Below are positions 15,546-19,008 of a DNA stretch of 19,008 nt, in pieces (the stretch's first letter is position 1; each line of letters begins with the position of its first letter). The position numbers were made by a program, and so were the translations under genes. The stretch is taken from contig DOUO01000031.1 of the NCBI GenBank assembly GCA_003520555.1, positions 1 to 19,008 of the forward strand, read 5' to 3'. This DNA comes from Oscillospiraceae bacterium. Lineage in GTDB: Bacteria > Bacillota > Clostridia > Oscillospirales > Acutalibacteraceae. The notes under the pieces were generated by a model. The model was not told the DNA's origin and ran no database searches. It was given only the letters and a program-made list of their open reading frames with translations.

Positions 15546-16594
15546 TGAATTCAACAAGACTTACACAGCATACTGAAAAACCAAGGATATATCTTTACGA
15601 CAACATCAAGTGGCTTGCGATAGTTTTCGTGGTAATCGGTCACGCAATAGATTTTCTGACGCACACCGACAGCGGAAACCGGTTTGAAAAAAGCCTTTTT
15701 GTAATCATCTATTCCTTCCATATGCCGCTGTTTATTTTTATAAGCGGACTGTTTTTAAAGCCCATGAACCGCGACAGCAAGCTTCCCAAGGACAAGATTA
15801 TTTCATTTTTGGCAATAGGAATTGTTTTGCGCGCGTTTACTTCGGTCGTTCGTTTGCTGCTCGGAAAAACCGCGGGCTTTTCAATTATCAATATGTCCGA
15901 CAACTACACCTGGTTTATGGACGCAATGGCGGCGTTTATTCTGCTTGCTTGGATTTTGCGCTCATTCGATAAGCGGATTGTCTTTTCAATTGCTCTTATT
16001 GTCGGCGTGATGGCAGGCTATGACAAGAACCTCGGCGACAAGTTCTCGCTTATGAGAATAGCGGTTTTCTTTCCCGTTTTCTTAATAGGTCATTATATTA
16101 CGCCCGAAATGATTTTGAAGCTCAATTCAAAAAAATTGCTCAAATTTGCCGCCGCTGTTGTAATAGTCGGCTTTGTGGCTTTGTGTTTGTTAAGCAAAGG
16201 CTTTACTTCGCAGTTCAGACCACTGTTTACCGGAAGAAATCCGTACAGTGTTTTGGGGAACTACGCTCCGTTCGGCGCGTTTTTCCGCATACTTACATAT
16301 TTGATATCGGCAGCTGTCGGACTTTCGGTTATTTGTCTTGTTCCCGGTAAAAAGCTCGGTTACATCACCGCAATGGGCGCAAAAACGCTGCAAATTTACT
16401 TCTGGCACAGGATGATACTTATCACGTTTGAGCACTTTGATGTTTACGGAAAAATCAGCGCGGCTACAGGCGGAACGGCCGCGACGGCAATTTACATCTT
16501 AATCGCCGTAGGAATCGCGTTCCTTTGCTCAATTCCCGTTTTGTCATTCCCGACAAAACAGCTGCTTGCAATGGGGAAGAAAACAATTAAATGA
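15545..16594 (+). CDS. Acyltransferase 3 family membrane protein
   Basis: The 349-aa polytopic protein begins with YDNIKWLAIVFVVIGHAIDF (18-37), the family's first segment with the conserved His33, and continues with SFHMPLFIFISGLFL, about ten hydrophobic helices and an IYFWHRMILITF segment near the end. Acyltransferase-3 proteins move acetyl or other acyl groups onto sugars of surface polysaccharides, glycolipids or peptidoglycan; the acceptor cannot be told here. The length agrees with the family (330-380). It overlaps the previous stop by one base (TAATG) and is the last gene of the run, ended by a strong terminator 8 bp downstream. Its setting beside membrane-anchored beta proteins supports an envelope-modification role by inference. 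Confidence 0.9.
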   Translation: MNSTRLTQHTEKPRIYLYDNIKWLAIVFVVIGHAIDFLTHTDSGNRFEKSLFVIIYSFHMPLFIFISGLFLKPMNRDSKLPKDKIISFLAIGIVLRAFTSVVRLLLGKTAGFSIINMSDNYTWFMDAMAAFILLAWILRSFDKRIVFSIALIVGVMAGYDKNLGDKFSLMRIAVFFPVFLIGHYITPEMILKLNSKKLLKFAAAVVIVGFVALCLLSKGFTSQFRPLFTGRNPYSVLGNYAPFGAFFRILTYLISAAVGLSVICLVPGKKLGYITAMGAKTLQIYFWHRMILITFEHFDVYGKISAATGGTAATAIYILIAVGIAFLCSIPVLSFPTKQLLAMGKKTIK

Positions 16595-16601
16595 TTTATT
16601 G

Positions 16602-16636
16602 GATTGGCACGGCTCAACGCTTTGCCAATCTTTTTT
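16602..16636 (+). terminator. Strong intrinsic terminator of the envelope gene run
   Basis: GATTGGCA (16602-16609) pairs with TGCCAATC (16623-16630), 8 bp, loop 13 nt, followed directly by six T (16631-16636). The convergent small gene's stop (16635-16637) lies in the T-run, so this is the shared 3' boundary. Confidence 0.9.
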
Positions 16637-16865
16637 ATTTCGTTTGAACAAACCAGCGGTTTTCCTCAAAATACAAATTTCGCTCCTTTCCGCATATAAG
16701 GCAGGAAAAGCACAGCCCGACGTCCTTGTCGGCAGGCGGTTTAGTGTAGCTTATATCTGTTATTTTGTCTATGTCGAATTTTTTGTCCTTGCTCCAAATT
16801 ATAACCTTTGGCGTAAAAGTTCCGTCAAGTTCATAGTAAACCATAACCTTTACAAACCTTTTCAC
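16635..16865 (-). CDS. Small conserved orphan protein, 76 aa
   Basis: Reading the minus strand from GTG 16865 gives a 76-residue soluble protein: VKRFVKVMVYYELDGTFTP, then VIIWSKDKKFDIDKITDI, a Cys-containing strand with C-F-S-C-L-I-C (Cys53, 56, 59) and FEENRWFV. I recall small clostridial proteins with the same skeleton (D-G-x-x-x-P-x-x-I-x-W, F-x-I-D-x-x-x-D, C/K/E-rich strand, x-x-RWFV) and no assigned function. The start is set by GAGAGG 6 nt upstream of the GTG; a longer reading from 16997 would cross the promoter. It has its own perfect promoter, points away from pyrE and converges on the acyltransferase gene. Confidence 0.75.
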   Translation of the reverse strand: MKRFVKVMVYYELDGTFTPKVIIWSKDKKFDIDKITDISYTKPPADKDVGLCFSCLICGKERNLYFEENRWFVQTK

Positions 16866-16878
16866 AGCGCACCTCTCC

Positions 16879-16917
16879 CGAACGTTTATTCTATTTTGAT
16901 TATAGAACATCCATTCG
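16879..16917. promoter_or_regulatory. Two LexA-like boxes overlapping the small gene's promoter
   Basis: On the + strand CGAACGTTTATTCT (16879-16892) and AGAACATCCATTCG (16904-16917) each match 8 of the 10 fixed positions of the Firmicute LexA site CGAAC-N4-GTTCG. They flank the -10 hexamer, one around the expected start point and one in the spacer. Neither is perfect. Confidence 0.35.
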
Positions 16918-16927
16918 AATATGTCAA
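16899..16927 (-). promoter_or_regulatory. Perfect consensus promoter of the small minus-strand gene
   Basis: The minus strand reads TTGACA (16922-16927) and TATAAT (16899-16904) separated by exactly 17 bp, an ideal sigma-A promoter. Such a strong promoter on a small gene usually implies either high expression or repression. Confidence 0.9.
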
Positions 16928-17071
16928 GAAAAAATAACAAATTTATTAAAGTTTTTTCGTAAACGCCTAAGTAACACAACCGGTACAAACATATCATAAA
17001 ACCCGGCTTTTACCGCAAAACGCCGCGCGTTAAAAAAATAAAGGTCAGGAACGCGAATTACGCGGATTAAA

Positions 17072-17087
17072 AGTATTTACAAATACT
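17072..17087. promoter_or_regulatory. Palindrome on the pyrE -35 region
   Basis: AGTATTT (17072-17078) and AAATACT (17081-17087) form a 7-bp inverted repeat with a 2-bp centre that covers the TTTACA -35 box. It has the size and symmetry of a repressor operator, but no regulator is encoded nearby. Confidence 0.4.
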
Positions 17088-17104
17088 ATATGTTGTGGTA
17101 TTAT
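17076..17104 (+). promoter_or_regulatory. Promoter of pyrE
   Basis: TTTACA (17076-17081) and TATTAT (17099-17104) are separated by 17 bp, about 50 bp before the ATG at 17157. The remaining gap to the minus-strand gene (16866-17156) is AT-rich and holds the two promoters and their sites, with no other gene. Confidence 0.65.
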
Positions 17105-17156
17105 TTAATATGTGTAAATATGTATACAACAATTTGTTTTTTCAGGAGGCAGCAAA

Positions 17157-17831
17157 ATGGAAGCTTATAAAAAGGAATTCATTGAATTCATGGTAGATTG
17201 TCAGGTTCTTAAATTCGGAGACTTTGTAACAAAGAGCGGCAGAAAAACACCGTTTTTTGTAAACACGGGATTTTACAGAACCGGAGCTCAGCTCAGAAAG
17301 CTCGGAGCTTATTACGCGGAGGCAATTAACGAAAAGTTCGGGCTGGAGTTTGACGTTCTTTTCGGACCTGCGTATAAGGGAATTCCGCTTTCCGTAGCGG
17401 CGACAATCGCTATCAGCGAAAAGTATGATAAGGATATCCGCTACTGCTCAAACCGCAAAGAAGTAAAAGACCACGGCGACAAGGGTATTTTGCTTGGCAG
17501 TCCCATAAACGACGGCGATAAGGTTGTTATTATTGAGGACGTTACTACAGCCGGCACCTCAATTGAGGAAACCCTGCCCATTATCAAGGCTCAGGGCGAC
17601 GTAAACCCAATCGGCCTTGTTGTTTCTGTTGACAGAATGGAAAGAGGTCAGGGTGAAAAAAGCGCCCTTACGGAAATCGAGGAAAAATACGGACTCAAAA
17701 CAACCGCGATTGTTACCATGGCGGAGGTTGTTGAGCACCTTTATAATAAGGAATACAAGGGCAAGGTAATTATTGACGACGCGTTAAAGGCTGCAATAGA
17801 TTCATATTACGAGAAGTACGGCGTAAAATAA
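17157..17831 (+). CDS. pyrE: Orotate phosphoribosyltransferase
   Basis: The 224-aa product forms orotidine 5'-phosphate from orotate and PRPP in pyrimidine synthesis. The PRPP loop VVIIEDVTTAGTS (123-135) with the two acidic residues E127-D128 is clear, as are the opening FGDFVTKSGRKTPFFVNTG and FGPAYKGIPL regions typical of the clostridial form. Length fits the family (about 210-225). A strong Shine-Dalgarno AGGAGG lies 7 nt before the ATG. It is not next to other pyr genes. The leader is short and shows no terminator-antiterminator pair of the PyrR kind; the palindrome over the -35 suggests a repressor instead. radC follows after 18 nt. Confidence 0.95.
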   Translation: MEAYKKEFIEFMVDCQVLKFGDFVTKSGRKTPFFVNTGFYRTGAQLRKLGAYYAEAINEKFGLEFDVLFGPAYKGIPLSVAATIAISEKYDKDIRYCSNRKEVKDHGDKGILLGSPINDGDKVVIIEDVTTAGTSIEETLPIIKAQGDVNPIGLVVSVDRMERGQGEKSALTEIEEKYGLKTTAIVTMAEVVEHLYNKEYKGKVIIDDALKAAIDSYYEKYGVK

Positions 17832-17849
17832 ATAAACCGGGAGTCAGAT

Positions 17850-18551
17850 ATGGGAAAATCAGGCGGAAATGAGCACGAGGGCAGACGTCAAAGACAAAAG
17901 AATAAGTTTTTAAACCACGGTTTTGACGCGTTTGAACAGCATGAGGTTTTGGAAGTATTGCTTTATTATGCCATTCCGCGCCGTGACACCAACCCTATGG
18001 CGCACCGCCTGCTTGAACGCTACGGAAACTTCGGCAGGGTGTGCGACGCTCCGGCGGACGAGCTCGAACGCGACTTCGGGCTGTCCAAAAACGCCGTCAC
18101 GCTGCTTAAGATGCAGCCGCAGCTTGCAAGAATTTACGCCGAGTCAAAAATAAACGATACAAACTTTATTGAATCGGAAACCTTGGGGGATTTGTTTCAA
18201 ACCAAGTTTATCGGCAGAACCGCGGAAGCCGTCGCAATGCTGCTCGGCGACGCAAGGGGAAGAATTATTTTCTTTGATATAATTGCCGAGGGTTCAATCA
18301 GCAGTACCGAAATGCCGATACGCAGGATGGTTGATTTGGCAATACGCCATAACGCCAAAACCGCGTTCATCGCTCACAATCATCCAAGCGGCTCGCTGTT
18401 GCCGTCAAAGCAGGATCTTGACACAACCATGACGATATGCGACACGCTGTTCAACGTCGGAGTAAGACTGCTTGACCACTACATCATAACCGATACAAAC
18501 TACCTGTCGCTTAAGGACAGCGGCATGGCCGATCATATATTTTTGTATTAA
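17850..18551 (+). CDS. radC: RadC/JAB-type protein
   Basis: The 233-aa protein belongs to the RadC family, with an N-terminal helix-hairpin-helix-like region (about 27-100, including EQHEVLEVLLYYAIPRRDTN) and a JAB/MPN domain carrying H176-N-H178-P-S-G and D189 (HxH-x10-D), which would bind zinc. The original repair phenotype of radC is doubtful and the biochemical function of the family is unresolved; I do not claim a repair role on name alone. GGGAG lies upstream of the ATG. It lies between pyrE (18-nt gap) and uvrB (3-nt gap), so the three may be one transcript. Confidence 0.9.
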   Translation: MGKSGGNEHEGRRQRQKNKFLNHGFDAFEQHEVLEVLLYYAIPRRDTNPMAHRLLERYGNFGRVCDAPADELERDFGLSKNAVTLLKMQPQLARIYAESKINDTNFIESETLGDLFQTKFIGRTAEAVAMLLGDARGRIIFFDIIAEGSISSTEMPIRRMVDLAIRHNAKTAFIAHNHPSGSLLPSKQDLDTTMTICDTLFNVGVRLLDHYIITDTNYLSLKDSGMADHIFLY

Positions 18552-18554
18552 GCT

Positions 18555-19008
18555 ATGGAATTTAAAATTCATTCTGATTACAAGCCTACGGGCGACCAGC
18601 CTCAGACAATAGACAAGCTTGTTCAAAGCATAAACAGCGGCAACCGTGAACAAACAATGCTTGGCGTTACCGGCTCGGGCAAAACCTTTACGATGGCGAA
18701 TATCATCGAAAGGGTGCAGCGGCCGACGCTTATTTTGGCTCATAATAAAACCCTGGCCGCTCAGTTGTGCAGCGAATTCAAGGAGTTTTTTCCCGACAAC
18801 GCGGTTGAGTACTTTGTAAGCTACTACGACTATTATCAGCCCGAGGCGTATGTTGCGCAAACCGACACATATATCGAAAAGGACAGCTCAATCAACGATG
18901 AAATAGATAAGCTCAGGCACAGCGCGACCCTTGCGCTTTCCGAACGCCGCGATGTAATTATCGTGGCTTCGGTTTCCTGCATATACAGCCTCGGCGACCC
19001 TATTGATT
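18555..19008 (+). CDS. uvrB: Excinuclease ABC subunit B, 5' part
   Basis: The first 151 codons are present; the gene runs out of the window. UvrB is the damage-verifying helicase-like subunit of nucleotide excision repair. Walker A GVTGSGKT (37-44), [12 protein letters not shown] (60-71) and the damage-recognition hairpin region [11 protein letters not shown] (90-100) followed by [12 protein letters not shown] are unmistakable. Full-length UvrB is about 660 residues. The ATG is 3 nt after the radC stop with no clear Shine-Dalgarno, so it is likely translated by coupling to radC. No LexA-like box was seen before pyrE, radC or uvrB. Confidence 0.95.
   Translation, partial: MEFKIHSDYKPTGDQPQTIDKLVQSINSGNREQTMLGVTGSGKTFTMANIIERVQRPTLILAHNKTLAAQLCSEFKEFFPDNAVEYFVSYYDYYQPEAYVAQTDTYIEKDSSINDEIDKLRHSATLALSERRDVIIVASVSCIYSLGDPID

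Noticed and set aside
16566..16937. A + strand reading frame of 123 codons after the acyltransferase
   Set aside because: It runs through the strong terminator and opposite the minus-strand gene with a Shine-Dalgarno and perfect promoter; its predicted protein has no family character.
16985..17031. AACGC-CGC-GCGTT hairpin before pyrE as a terminator
   Set aside because: The + strand continues with A, not T, and the minus side has only a short T-run; no gene ends here.
17105..17156. pyrE leader as a PyrR attenuator or riboswitch
   Set aside because: The leader is only about 50 nt, AT-rich, and shows no terminator-antiterminator pair or known aptamer core.

Overview
The window reads as an ordinary chromosomal stretch from a low-to-mid GC anaerobic member of the Clostridia, most like the gut Ruminococcus/Oscillospiraceae group. 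This is inferred from gene content: cohesin-type surface domains, Cys-rich PTCE..DG..Y.C..CG repeats, a DUF4358-type lipoprotein, a DUF5685 protein beside a J-domain protein, SH3b-rich lysozymes, strong GGAGG ribosome sites and consensus sigma-A promoters. No tRNA, rRNA, CRISPR, phage, plasmid or insertion sequence was seen. All but two genes lie on the + strand.

Layout. (1) 115-2141: a membrane-anchored protein with two cohesin-like domains and a small lipoprotein, each with its own consensus promoter; the lipoprotein ends at an intrinsic terminator. (2) 2168-5644: PcrA-type helicase, then a beta-lactamase-fold lipoprotein. (3) 5658-6601: a Cys-rich protein of a clostridial uncharacterised family, with its Shine-Dalgarno inside one arm of a 12-bp inverted repeat. 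(4) 6608-7210: a convergent minus-strand HAD-IB phosphatase with its own terminator. (5) 7346-9417: DUF5685 protein, J-domain protein with a C-terminal cysteine string, and a small polytopic membrane protein, tightly packed behind one promoter. (6) 9467-12679: a large secreted SH3b/Big2 lysozyme, then proC. (7) 12762-16636: a run of envelope genes (SpoIIM-like, YesL-like, two related single-pass proteins, an acyltransferase-3) closed by a strong terminator. (8) 16635-16927: a small orphan minus-strand gene with a perfect promoter and two LexA-like boxes. (9) 17072-19008: pyrE, radC and the 5' part of uvrB.

How they fit together. Several products act at the cell surface or envelope: the cohesin protein, serine hydrolase, lysozyme, YesL/SpoIIM-like proteins, the paired single-pass proteins and the acyltransferase. 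DNA maintenance is represented by pcrA, radC and uvrB, and core metabolism by proC and pyrE. The points most worth a second look are the SH3b domain inserted inside a GH24 lysozyme domain, the bacterial J protein with a cysteine string, the Asp-rich motif pair in the DUF5685 protein, the ribosome-site inverted repeat before the Cys-rich gene, and the possible SOS control of the small minus-strand gene. I did not find a clear defence or other wholly new multi-gene system; the candidate modules are offered as hypotheses.
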